Of a stretch of DNA of 64,000 nucleotides, positions 19,383 to 30,690 are shown in pieces. The notes beneath the pieces were generated by a model, which was given only the letters and a program-made list of their open reading frames with translations, had not been told where the DNA came from and did no database searches. Each line of letters begins with the position of its first letter. The first letter of the stretch is position 1. Position numbers and translations under genes: made by a program. This DNA is from Flammula alnicola (taxonomy: Eukaryota > Basidiomycota > Agaricomycetes > Agaricales > Strophariaceae). Location of the stretch: assembly GCA_015499995.1 (NCBI GenBank), contig JADNRV010000027.1, forward strand, positions 62,001 to 126,000. The letters are read 5' to 3'.

Positions 19383-21655
19383 ATGTCCAACGACTCCCCT
19401 CGGTACCTGCCCTCCAATACGCTGAACCGTCTAGTTGAATCCAACGTCGGGTCTAGTCGAGTTGCGATCAAGGCCGATCTGGTCGGTAAAATCATCTACG
19501 ATGACCCTGCCGTGTTCATGCGTCTGCGCCTTGATGAAGTCAACAACAATTGTGTCGCGATGTGCGCAGCATCCTTGAAGGCTGAGAATAGAGAGGATAT
19601 AAATCTTTTGAAGGAATTTGCAGAAAAAGCTTCAAAGAAATTGCCCGATGCCGAGGAGGTCGAGGAGGCCAATGACAAGGCCAATGACCCGAACAAGGAG
19701 AGGAGGAGCGGTAACCATGGATGTGCAGAAGAGAAGAGGGTGTATGAGCCTTTGGTGCGCGACATTCTCAGCGAATTTTTGTTCCTTCCCTCTGAATCTT
19801 CCCTATTGCAGGTCCGCTTGTTCACCCACATAATAAACTTCGACCAGGCCACCGGGCCTCATAGATTCCAGAGGACGAATGGTACGCTCAAAGCTGACGA
19901 GCCTCACACGTTTGGCTTCCCCAGCGTGAGTCCAGACATTATAATTTCCCCGCATGGCGTAGGCGCTTCCCATTCGAAGAAATGGCGCGATCGCGACGCT
20001 TTTTGCGAAGTAAAGCCGTCGAAGAAGCAAGGTCCCAAGCCTGCGATTGCGGGCACGATACCCGCAATCGTGACTCAATCTGCCGACTACGAGAGGCTCT
20101 TCATGTCCGCCCGCCCTTTCATGCTTTTCTGCGTCGGAATCTTTGGAACGGAATTCAGCATCAGGATTTGCGATCGCGATGGAGTCACGTTCTCCCCCAT
20201 CTACGACATGTTCCAGGACACCGAGACCCTCGTTCGCGTTGTGCGCAGCCTGACTTGTAACTTGTCAATCGATGAACTAGGTCTCGACCCTATCGTTCGT
20301 GTTTTGACTGATCAAGAGACCGAGGAGCTCCCTGGCAAGAGCAAATACCCTTCTGCCCCCCGCCAATGGTGCACTATTGGGTCTGCGACTTGGACCTCTC
20401 TTTCGTTCTTGGGCCATGGGACCAATGTCTGGCGTGTTCGCGAGTATGGTGTGGGCGTTACCCAACAGCCGTTTCTTCATGGAACCGAGATGATCATGAA
20501 GACGGCGCGGCGCAGCAGCGCCAGGACACCCGAGTCCAATGTCTACTTGTCGATCGAGCAGCCGAGTCCAGAAGGACTGGCCAAATTCGAATGCGGTGGT
20601 GACCTTAGGTTTCCTGAATGTGCTGGATTCCCTGTTACCGCGCAGAATCTGAGGAGCCATGTCCATAAGTTCCTACCTGACGGTGACAACCATCCACCAA
20701 CGCCCGTTCTCTGCCGTCTTGTTCTTGGTACTGTCGGGCGTCCCATGTGGGAGTATAAGTCAGACCGCGATCTGCTAACTGGTTTTCGCGATGCCCTCCA
20801 AGGTGGGTGCTCGTTAATAATCACTTATGATCGTCTCTCATCAGCTTTTAGCCCACAAGGACCTGTGTAAGCAAGGCATCCTTCATGGCGACATCAGTCC
20901 CGGCAATATCCTGTTAACCGAGGATCAGACTGCTCCATTCCGGGGCTTTATTACCGACCCGGATTTTGCTCGCATTGAGCGCTCGACCCTCTCAAAGCGC
21001 AAATTGGAGGTCACAAGCACTGTCAACCCACAGAACAGACATAATGACCGGTGGCACATGCTTTCTGGAACAGAGACGGCGACTCGCACATACACCACGT
21101 TCGAATCAACGGTGTCCGTTAAACAGGGCGCGGGCATGACTGTAAGTTATCCTTGATACAGGTGCCTTCTTTTTTTATCTCAATGAAAGTATTTCATAGG
21201 GAACAACTCAGTTCATGGCCTGGCAAATCTTGTGGGGTGTCATTAACCCTGGTAAACGTGTCGTGCACGAAGCAAAACACGATGTCGAATCCTTTATCTG
21301 GGTACTCTCGTACTGCGTCATGCGCAATCTCTACCATCGTGCTGCCAAAGGAACTGCGCCGAAAGAGGTCGGGGACCAGTGCAAAGCCTTTCGATTCCTA
21401 TTTCGCCGAGCCTTCAGCCAAACGACTGTTGACCACATCGCTAATGAGAGGCACAGTTGGTCTCGCGGCCTGATTTTTCCACAAGATCAGAGGATCAATG
21501 CCATAATCACAAACTTCATGAGCAACGCCCTTGCAACTCTTTTCGAAACCCTCCAAATCCTTGTGCACAGGGCTGGTGACCCTGGAGATCGAACCCCTTT
21601 GACCCACGATGCCCTTCTTGCAGCGGTTAACGATGCGATCGCGTCGCTGTCATAG
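19383..21655 (+). CDS. FunK1-type fungal protein kinase, copy B
   Basis: Exons 19383-20802, 20852-21141 and 21200-21655 give 721 aa in frame. It is a close paralogue of copy A with the same intron positions and near-identical protein. The catalytic loop is GILHGDISPGNILL, so both Asp and the downstream Asn are present, and the DFG-like region is ITDPDFA. Compared with copy A it has short insertions (EEVEEANDK, NGTLKADE, SIEQPSPEG). Its promoter region is split from its original upstream flank by the 5.7-kb nested insertion ending about 100 bp before the ATG, which could change its expression. It is probably the functional member of the pair. Confidence 0.87.
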
Positions 21656-21890
21656 TCTGGAGTCCTCGACAGTTTGCTGTATATTAATTAAATCACTACA
21701 TAGGTCTCTATTGGCGTATGTGTATTTTATTACCTATCTCAATTAGACCCCGAGTCAACAATGAACGAGACTAATTTAATAGAATTTGTCTGGAGTGATC
21801 CTGCGATTCTCTAAGTTGTTGCGCTCATGGACATTGGTAAGACTCCCCCTCTTCATTAATCCGTAACATAGCTGTGAGCGTCATCGGCAT

Positions 21891-22399
21891 GTAAATTGGT
21901 CTACGGATGCTTTCAAAGCAAAAGCTACGCGATAAGGGGAAACTTTGGACTCGTGGTCGAGCCGCCGGCTCTTCCTCAGTTAGGAAGCTCGAGCCTTGTA
22001 CAATGAAGTTAGCAAGTCTCTTGGCGCTGTATGGGCCTTTCTAGCACCTGTTTCACGATTTCGAAGCTAGTTTTCTATGGCTTGTGCAGTGGCGAATGCG
22101 ACGTAGACTTGTTTACCTATTCCGTGGATGGCCGTAGGACGATGATCGTGACATACCTGTGGTAAGCCCATGCCATGGTCTGTGAATCAAACGAATATTC
22201 ACTAAACTACAAGGGATCCCTTTCTTTGCGATCCATGTCCAGAAGCGATTCCCGTGGTTGTCGCGCCTATGTGCGCTCGTCGACATCATTCGTGAGACAT
22301 ACACTTGCCGGCAACTAATCCGTCTAAAAATATCCCGAGGTCTGCCTTGATGTCTCTTGGAGAATCCCTCCATTTCTGGGGATAAAATGTGAATCTGTC
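21891..22399. other. Intergenic spacer, no gene recognised
   Basis: Between the FunK1 arm and the fold-back element. A short coding-like run on the plus strand near 22210-22350 (CALVDIIRETYTCRQLIRL) cannot be extended into a gene. The last 10 bases (22390-22399, TGAATCTGTC) are the left copy of the proposed target duplication. Confidence 0.4.
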
Positions 22400-22525
22400 A
22401 GGACGTTCAGTAGAATTTCCCACTACCCATGTGACACCTTGTGTGACTAAGGTGCCATCACTGATGGCATAGCCTCACGAGCTCGTGGTGGCTATTTTTA
22501 CCCATTAACAATGGACGAGCTCGTG
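22400..22525 (+). repeat. Left terminal inverted repeat of the fold-back element
   Basis: It contains GTTCAGTAG near the tip, CCTTGTGTGAC, the self-complementary CCATCACTGATGG and the palindrome CACGAGCTCGTG. It pairs with 29560-29682 reversed, with scattered mismatches and small gaps. Confidence 0.7.
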
Positions 22526-22807
22526 TTAATTAAGGAATGGGCAAGCTTGAGGTAGATCAATGGATGAGCCGGCCATCAGGGCCAATGGCGGAGCTGTTTG
22601 CCCTTGGATGCATGGACGAGCTCTTGTTCCATTGATGGACGAGCTCGTCAAATTGGTGTTTTTGGGCTGGGGGGGGGGAGGATTTTGTCGATATATTATA
22701 TAGATTCTGCATTACCTCTTGCTCAGTAATATATTGAATTGCTATGCCGGAGCCATTTTGCATCAGAATTTGCATTGAACGCCAAATCCAGTGATTTCTC
22801 GGGGAAA

Positions 22808-23060
22808 CCCTCTGATAAGTGTGTCTGATCTCTAGGGAAATATATCTGACTTCCGGAAAAGTGCATTTAACTTCCGGGGAGGTGTGTCTGATCTCCAGGA
22901 AAGTGCAGCTGACTTCCAGAAAAGTGTGTCTGACTTCCCGGGAAATGTGTCTGCCTTCTAGGAAAGTGCATCTAATCTCCGGGGAAGTGCATCTGATCTC
23001 TGGGGAAGTGCATCTGACTTCCAGGAAAGTGCATTTGACTTCCAGGGAAGCACATTGAGT
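22808..23060 (+). repeat. 21-bp tandem array, about 12 units
   Basis: Units like GTGCATCTGACTTCCAGGAAA follow each other without spacers. Since 21 is a multiple of three, one frame (22819-23058) is open and would encode a 7-residue repeat (HLTSRKV). I see no matching array in the right arm, so it is an asymmetry of the fold-back element. Confidence 0.75.
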
Positions 23061-25107
23061 CTCCTGGAATGTACACAGAGCTCTGGAGATGCATACAGGT
23101 CCGCCGGAATGCATGTGGAGCTCTGGAGATGCATGCAGGTCCCCCGGAATGTATACAGAGAGCTGGAGAGGCTTACATGTCTGCCTAAATTAATACGGAG
23201 TCCGGATTTGCTTGTGAATCCGCCAGAATGCACACGGAGCTCTGGAGATGCTTACATGTCCACCTAAATTAATACGGAGTCCGGATTTGCTTGTAAGTCC
23301 GCCGGAATGCAGGAGCTCCGGAGATGCATGCAGCTCCGCCGGAATGCACACGGAGGTCCGGAGATGCATGCAGCTTCGCCGGAATGCACGCAGAGCTCTG
23401 GAGATGCATTTAGGTCCAGACAAATTTATCCATAGTGCCAGAGAGGCTTACATGTCCGCCTAAATTAAACTGGAGTCCGGATGTGCTTGTGAGTCTGCCA
23501 GAATGCATGCGGAGCTCCTGAGATGCATGCAGGTCCTCCAGAATGCACGCGGAGCTCTGGAGAGGCTTACATGTCCACCTAAATTAATACGGAGTCCGGA
23601 TTTGCTTGTGAATCCGCCGGAATGCACGTGGAGCTCCGGAGATGCTTACATGTCCACCTAAATTAATACAGAGTCCGGATTTGCTTGCGAGTGCACCGGA
23701 ATGCATGCAAAGCTCCGGAGATGCATGCAGGTCCACCGGAATGCACACAGAGCTTTGGAGAGGCTTATATGTCCGCATAAATTAATACGGAGTCCAGATT
23801 TGCTTGTGAGTCTGCCACAATGCATGCGGAGCTCTGGAGATGCATACAGGTCTGCCGGAATGCACATAGAGGTCCGGAGATACATATAGGTCAGCCTAAA
23901 TTAATACAGAGTCCGGATTGCTTGTGAGTCCACCGGAATGCATGAGGAGCTCCGGAGATGCATACAGGTCCACCTAAATTTATGCGGAGCTCTGGAGAGG
24001 CTTACATGTCTGCCTAAATTAATATGGTGTCCGGATTTGCTTGTGAGTCCGCCAGAATGTGTGCGAAGGTCTGGAGATGCATGCAGGTCCGCCGGAATGC
24101 ACGCAGAGCTCCGGAGAGGCGTACATGTCCACCTAAATTAATACAGAGTCCGGATTTGCTTGTGAGTCCACCGGAATGCATGCAGAGCTCCGGAGATGCA
24201 TGCAGGTCCACTGGCATGCACGCAGAGCTCTGGAGAGGCTTATATGTCCACCTAAATTAATACAGATTCCGGATTTGCTTGTGAGTTCGCCGGAATGTGC
24301 GCGGAGCTCCGGAGATGCATACATGTCCGCCTAAATTAATACAGAGTCCAGATTTGCTTGTGAGTCCGCCGGAATGCATGCAGAGCTCCAGAGATGCATG
24401 CAGGTCCGCCGGAATGCATGCGGAGCTCCAGAGATGCATGCAGGTCCGCCGGAATGCATGCGGAGCTCCAGAGATGCATGCAGGTCTGCCGGAATGCACA
24501 CGGAGCTCTGGAAAGGCTTACATGTCCGCCTAAATTAATACGGAGTCCGGATTTGCTTGTGAGTCCGCCGGAATGCACGTGGAGCTCCGGAGATGCATAA
24601 AGGTCCACCTAAATTTATGCGGAGCTCCAGAGAGCCTTATAGGTCTGCCGGAATGCACGCAGAGCTCTGGAGAGGCTTACATGTCCACCTAAATTAATAC
24701 AGATTCCGGATTTGCTTGTGAATCCGCCGGAATGTGCGCGGAGGTCCGGAGATGCATACAGGTCCACCGGAATGCACATAGAGCTCCGGAGATGCATATA
24801 GGTCCACCTAAATTTATGCGGAGCTCTGGAGAGGCTTATAGGTCTGCCTAAATTAACACAGAGTCCGGATTTGCTTGTGACTCTGCCGGAATGCATGCGG
24901 AGGTCCGGAGATGCATACAGGTCTGCCGGAATGCACATGGCCCTCCGGAGATGCATACAGATCCACCTCAATTTATGCAGAGCTCCGGAGAGGCTTATAG
25001 GTCCACCTAAACTTACATAGAGCTCTGGAGAGGCTTAGATGTCTGCCTAAATTAACACGGAGTCCGGATTTGCTTGTGACTCTGCCAGAATGTATATGGA
25101 CCTTGGG
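23061..25107 (+). repeat. Left arm satellite of the fold-back element
   Basis: Composite tandem repeat built from about 40-bp modules: GGAGTCCGGATTTGCTTGTG, GGAGCTCCGGAGATGCAT and GGTCCGCCTAAATTAATAC, in varying order with a higher-order period of roughly 110-150 bp. Unit differences are mostly CG versus TG or CA. The long open frames in this stretch on either strand are products of the periodicity. Confidence 0.85.
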
Positions 25108-26409
25108 TCTCTAGATTAAAGAACAGACATCTAGGCACACTACAGGCCGGGTCACGTGAAATTGCCAAAGGCACCGAGGACGTGGAGCAGTGGGGTAAAA
25201 GCAGACGCCCATAGATGTGCCTGTAGCAATGCCGATCAAAGCTTGGATCAAAGGGATACCTATTTGGAAATATATACCATATCGGGTATGTCTGGCTACA
25301 GTAAGGATGTCCAGGGTGCATAACACGACATACCGAGATCCCAGATGCACACTGAGGGTACTAGGTTGCAGGGTACAGTCTTAAGTGCTTAAGTTAGCTG
25401 AACCGAAGGTGATCTGAGCTCCTGATGCATCCAAAAATGCACAATCAAGTGAAAGCGCATGGAAACTGTACTCCACAGTCTTCCACCCATGCACAAATGC
25501 TTATGAATTCTCTATAATCTCGTCATTGTGTCTATGTAATAATATTTAATCTCAGTAGTATACAAGTAGCCCTGTAACACTGTAGAAGACAAGCAATTTA
25601 CCACCCATGAGTTTTGAGCGCTTAAGATCTCATCTAAGGGTTCCGCCTCTAAGGTATTTCAAAAGCAAGTGTCCCAATATAATAAAAAACCAGTAAACAT
25701 TCTAAATAAACTGTCTAAGATAAGATGGCATGCCTAAGTGGTTTACCAAGTTAAAGAAAAGAGAGTTATAAACTGAGGGACTTGTCTAAGTGACTTGTTC
25801 AAAACCACCTATTGTCAAAGGACATCTGGGGACCTGGACTGTAGTGCCAGTAGATGAAAGTGTCTACGTGCCTCTGGCCATCATAGTGTCAGTAGATGAA
25901 AGTGTCTACGTGCCTCTGGCCATCGTAGTGTCAGCAGATAAGACATCTGTGCGCCTCTTTCCACAAGCATAGTTTTGAGATAAGTTAAAGGGCGTAGAGC
26001 TATCTTCTCAATTGGAGAACAAGTTAAGACAACAAGTTAAGACAAGATCAGATAGCAGTTTGTGCATAGAGCACTTCAGAACACCAGTTACGAATATACA
26101 CAAGTCTATTGGACTTAAAATGACCTATTGACTATTAGGCACTTGAGACCTTGTCCAAGCCATTATATAGTTAAGAACCTTCTTTTATAGCAAGTCTACT
26201 ATCAGGTATTGATATTATAAAACTATTATCCTCCCCTTGGATGAACTAAGTCAACTAAATATTAATTTGGGTGTTTGAAGTGTAGACTACTAGTATTAGA
26301 AGTGAAGCGAGTTAGATTTGATAGTGATCCTGTTAGTAGACATTACAAAGTCTATTAAATGTGACTACTTTATTATCTAGTAGTTCACACACACCTGGTA
26401 CTAAGCATG
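25108..26409. repeat. Dispersed repeat X, copy 1, in the loop of the fold-back element
   Basis: From TCTCTAGATTAAAGAAC to ACTAAGCAT this matches 31840-33309 over its length, with one internal gap of about 165 bp and many CpG-to-TpG/CpA differences. It has no ORF. The region corresponding to a TATA box in copy 2 is TATACAAG here. It may be a solo LTR or another promoter-bearing non-coding repeat. The TG/CA ends of an LTR are not evident. Confidence 0.7.
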
Positions 26410-29250
26410 TTTAACAGAGTCTGGATTTGCTTGCGGGTCCACTGAAATTTAAGTGGAGCTCCAGAGATGCTTACAGGTCTGCCTAAATTAACACAGCGGT
26501 CCAGAAATCCTGTTGCAAGCATCTCCAGAGCTCCGCATAAATTTAGGTGGACCTGTATGCATCACTGGAGGTCCCTGTGCATCCTGGCAGACCTGTATGC
26601 ATCTCCGGACCTCCGCATGCATTCCGGCAGAGTCACAAGCAAATCCGGACTCTGTGTTAATTTAGGCAGACCTATAAGCCTCTCCAGAGCTCCGCATAAA
26701 TTTAGGTGGACCTATATGCATCTCCGGAGCTCTATGTGCATTCTGGTGGACCTGTATGCATCTCCGGACCTCCGCGCACATTCCGGCGGATTCACAAGCA
26801 AATCCGGAATCTGTATTAATTTAGGTGGACATGTAAGCCTCTCCAGAGCTCTGCGTGCATTCTGGCAGACCTATAAGGCTCTCTGGAGCTCCGCATAAAT
26901 TTAGGTGACCTGTATGCATCTCCGGAGCTCCACGTGCATTCCGGCGGACTCACAAGCAAATCCGGACTGCGTATTAATTTAGGCGGACATGTAAGCCTTT
27001 CCAGAGCTCCATGTGCATTCCGGCGGACCTGCATGCATCTCTGGAGCTCCGCATGCATCTCTGGAGCTCCGCATGCATTCCGGCGGACTCACAAGCAAAT
27101 CTGGACTCTGTATTAATTTAGGCGGACATGTATGCATCTCCGGACCTCCGCACACATTCCGGGGGACTCACAAGCAAATCCGGAATCTGTATTAATTTAG
27201 GTGGACATATAAGCATCTCCGGAGCTCCGCGTGCATTCCGGCGGATTCACAAGGAAATCCGGACTCCGTATTAATTTAGGCAGACATGTAAGCCTCTCCA
27301 GAGCTCCGCGTGCATTCCGGAGGACCTGCATGCATCTCAGGAGCTCCGTGTGCATTCTGGTGGACTCACAAGCAAATCCGGACACCGTATTAATTTAGGC
27401 AGACATGTAAGCCTCTCCAGAGCTCTGCATGCATTCCGGCGGACCTGCATGCAAATCCGGAGCTCCACATGCATTCCGGCAGACTCACAAGCAAATTCGG
27501 ACTCTGTATTAATTTATGTGGATATGCAAGCCTCTCTGGAGCTCTGCATCCATTCCGATGGACCTACATTCATCTCCGGAGCTCCGTGCACATTCCGGCA
27601 GACTCACAAGCAAATCTGGACTCTGTATTGATTTAGGCGGACATGTAAGCCTCTCCAGAGCTCCGCATAAATTTAGGTGGACCTGTATGCATCTCCGGAG
27701 CTCCATGTGCATTCCGGCGGATTCACAAGCAAATTCGGACTCTGTATTAATTTAGGCGGACATGTAAGCTTCTCTGGAGCTCTGCATACATTCCGGCGGA
27801 CTCACAAGCCAATCTGGCCTCTGTGTTAATTTAGGTGGACATGTATGCATCTCCAGAGCTCCGTGTGCATTCCGGCGGACCTGCATGCATCTCCGGACTT
27901 TCTATGTACATTCCGGCGGACTTACAAGCAAATCCAGACTCCGTATTAATTTAGGCAGACATGTAAGCCTCTGTGGAGCTCTGTGTGCATTCCAGCAGAT
28001 CTGCATGCAAATCCAGAGCTCCACGTGCATTCCAGCGGACTCACAAGCAATTCCGGACTTCATCTTAATTTAGGTGGACATGTAGGCCTCTCCGGAGCTC
28101 CGCGTACATTCTGGCAGACCTGCAAGCCTCTCTGGAGCTCTGCGTTCATTCCGGCGGACCTCCATGCATCTCCAGAGCTCCGTGTGCATTCCGGCGGACT
28201 CACAAGCAATTCCGGACTCCATATTAATTCATGTGGACATGCAAGCGTCTCTGGAGCTCTGTGTGCATTCCGGTGGACCTGTATGCATCTCCAGAGCTCC
28301 ACGTGCATTCCAGCGGACTCACAAGCAATTCCGGACTCCATATTAATTTATGTCGACATGCAAGCCTCTCTGGAGCTCTGCGCCAATTCCGGCGGACCTG
28401 CATGCATCTCCAGAGCTCTACGTCCATTCCGGCAGACTCACAAGACAATCCAGCCTCTGTGTTAATTTAGGTGGAGCTCTACGCCTCTCCAGAGCTCCGC
28501 ATAAATTTAAATTGCCCTGTATGCATCTCTGGAGCTCCACATGCATTCCTGTGGACTCACAAGCCCATCCGGACTCTGGTTTAATTCAGGCGGACCTCTA
28601 AGCCTCTCTGGCACTCTGCATAAATTTACCTGGACCTGTATGCATCTCTGGAGCTCCACGTACATTCCAGTAGACCTGTATGCATCTCCAGAGCTCCATA
28701 TACATTCCAGCAGACTCACAAGCAAATCTGGAATCTGTGTTAATTTAGGTGGACCTGTAGACATCTCCGGCACTCCATGTAAATTTATGTGAACCTCTAA
28801 GCCTGTCCAGAGCTCTGGATAAATTTAGGCAGACCCATTAGCATCTCCGGAGCTCCCTGTACATTCCGGCAGACTCACAAGACATTCCGGCCTCAGTGTT
28901 AATTTAGGTGGAGCTCTAAGCCTCTCCGGAGCTCCATGTAAATTTAGGCAGACCTATAAGCCTCTCCGGAGCTCTGTGTAAGTATATGCAGATCTGTAAT
29001 TGTCTCCGGAGCTGTGCTTAAATTTAGGTGGACCTGTAAGCACATCCGGATCTCTTCTGTTATTTTACGTGGACTCACAAGCATCTCTGGACTCCATGTT
29101 AATTTAGGCACTGCAGAGCTCTATGTTAATTCAGGTGGACTTGTAAGCAATGAGCATCTCCAGTGCTTGGTGTTCATTTAGATAAAATTGCAAGCAACTC
29201 CAGAGCTCTGGAATAATTTAGGCAGACCTATCCGGTCTGCCTAATTTGAC
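26410..29250 (-). repeat. Right arm satellite of the fold-back element
   Basis: The same modules as the left arm but reversed (GCATCTCCGGAGCTCC, CACAAGCAAATCCGGACTCC, TTAATTTAGGCGGAC). Next to the loop, the order of variant units mirrors the left arm closely: about 26519-26900 is nearly the complement of 24980-24610. This proves one inverted duplication and not two independent arrays. Confidence 0.85.
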
Positions 29251-29559
29251 AGACAGGTCTGGAGGTGTTTGCATCTTGAGACTGAGATGCAGCATGGATT
29301 GCAGGTGAAGACCTGATAAATTGACATCCTGGATCAGAAATCTTCCAGACCTTACTCAAATTGAAGTCATCATTCCAGGTTTGGAGAAGAAAAAAGGTGA
29401 CGGGCTTGTGAAGAGCTTTGAATAATGAGATGTATTAATAGTATAAATGTTATGATGACTGCCTACAGTACATAAGGAATCCACCTAGCAAGCTATTCCA
29501 GCATGACAGGCAAGCTTGGCCTTGCTGGCTGGACCTACACGAGCTCGCTTGGCCTCTCA

Positions 29560-29682
29560 CGAGCTCGTCCATCCTGGATGGGTATTTTTGGCAGCACGAG
29601 CTCGTGAGGCTAGGCCATCACTGATGGTACTTATGTCACACAAGGTAATACACTATATATGGTAATTAGCTACAGAACTTTC
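29560..29682 (-). repeat. Right terminal inverted repeat of the fold-back element
   Basis: Read on the minus strand it gives AAGTTCTGTAGCTAATTACC, then CCTTGTGTGAC, CCATCAGTGATGG and CACGAGCTCGTG, the same order as the left end. Three ACGAGCTCG palindromic boxes lie at 29539-29608. Confidence 0.7.
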
Positions 29683-29692
29683 TGAATCTGTC

Positions 29693-30177
29693 CACGCAGA
29701 AGAATCTGAAGCATGTGCGACGACTTGCTCAAATTAAGAATAATGAACGAGCTTGGGCCCTGTTTTCAATTACTACTCTCCAAAGTTTCTGGTTGATCAC
29801 CGGTGGGCGTCCTTGATGATTTACCTCGCCGATACGTTCGCCCTCCGATGTCGACTAAAACCGATAACTTTGATAACATTTCTCTGTGGGCGCCATGTAA
29901 TTTCCTGAATTATTTCTAGCCAAGTGGGACTACGCACAATCCGAGTACAACGTAGCACACGGAATATCTTCTACAACTGGTAAGATCTCCTTCCCATGTA
30001 ACAAGCTAAATAGGCAGCCTAACCATCTTTTCCAATATGAAATAGGACTACGACAATAACCAGCAGTCCTCAGGCAGTATAAGAGGCCTGTAAAAATTTA
30101 ACCATATCCTCAGAAACTTAGTTTTCACTTCCAGTAATCGCAAAAACCAGCTCACCGCTACTTAACAACAACTCACA
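29693..30177 (+). promoter_or_regulatory. Upstream region of the DPBB gene with TATA box
   Basis: TATAAGAG at 30078-30085 lies 93 bp before the ATG, followed by a short A/C-rich leader (CAACAACTCACA before ATG). Position and spacing suit a strongly expressed secreted-protein gene. The rest of the interval shows no ORF or repeat. Confidence 0.45.
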
Positions 30178-30690
30178 ATGCATTTCACCAAGCCCTTCTT
30201 CGCTACTGTTGCACTTTTTGGAATGGCCAATGCCTTTTCCGGAGATGGTATGATATTTCTCGCTCGTTGAAAAACTGTAATCGACTTACAGTCTTCTGCA
30301 CAGCTACCTTCTTCGCTCCAGGAGTATGCATCCAAAGAACTTGGATGACCATGTTGTTTATTCTGACCTTTTTTTTTGGTAGCTCGGCGCTTGTGGTCAT
30401 ACCAACACCGGAAACGACCTCATAGTAGCCCTCAATCCTACGCAATACTCCCAAGGAAAGAACTGCGGAAAGAACATCGAAGTTCACTGTGAGTGATTTT
30501 TTTTTAGGAAATGAATGAACCGATCTAATATCAGTCATCGCTCACAGACAAAGGCAAATCCGTTAGGGCCAAAGTAGTGGACTTGTGCCCCGGCTGCAAC
30601 TCCAGGTCCATTGATCTCTCTCCGGCCGCATTCTCTCGTTTGGCCAACCAAGACCTCGGACGCATCCACGTCACCTGGAACTTCGTCTAA
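30178..30690 (+). CDS. Small secreted double-psi beta-barrel (expansin-like / RlpA-like) protein
   Basis: Four exons, 30178-30247, 30292-30323, 30383-30488 and 30548-30690, join in frame to 116 aa. The signal peptide is MHFTKPFFATVALFGMANA. The mature part is a single DPBB domain: TFFAPGLGACGHTN, IVALNPTQYSQG.NCGK, VRAKVVDLCPGCN, IDLSPAAFSRLANQDLGRI, ending TWNFV. The Cys pairs (GACG, NCGK, LCPGC) and the Asp in VVDLC are typical of the barwin/expansin and riboflavin-aldehyde-forming-like proteins of basidiomycetes. Related proteins act on or bind the cell wall; the exact activity is not deducible. A truncated sister copy lies at 3376-3640. Confidence 0.88.

Larger units (their letters stand above)
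13412..21890. repeat. Inverted duplication, arm B, split by nested transposons
   Basis: 13412-13530 and 19280-21890 together correspond to arm A (4863-7612) in reverse orientation. Example landmarks are CCACCACGTGAGGAAAACGC at 13440-13460 versus its complement near 7570-7590, and GTCAAACAATCTTATCTCGT just before the insertion. The 5.7 kb between (13531-19279) is absent from arm A and is the nested hAT/Ngaro insertion. Confidence 0.8.
22400..29682. mobile_element. Giant fold-back element with tandem-repeat inverted arms (MULE-like ends)
   Basis: The two ends are inverted copies: CCTTGTGTGAC, CCATCA.TGATGGC.TAGCC and TCACGAGCTCGTG occur in the same order from 22437 inward and, reversed, from about 29645 inward. 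A 10-bp direct repeat TGAATCTGTC flanks the pair (22390-22399 and 29683-29692). Inside each end lies a 2-3 kb array of short tandem units, in opposite orientation on the two sides, so the whole element can form a hairpin with a 1.3-kb loop (25108-26409). No transposase is present. The layout is like Drosophila FB elements. The 10-bp target duplication fits Mutator-like transposition (9-11 bp). Confidence 0.7.

Noticed and set aside
22557..28773. Many open frames of 60-185 codons in the satellite arms, with repeats such as RSSGDAYRSAGMH
   Set aside because: They result from tandem units with few stops and occur on both strands and in several frames at once; no start or splice context.
22800..29250. 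CRISPR-like array of regular repeats
   Set aside because: Eukaryotic context, no unique spacers, repeats are contiguous and variable, and the two halves are inverted copies.
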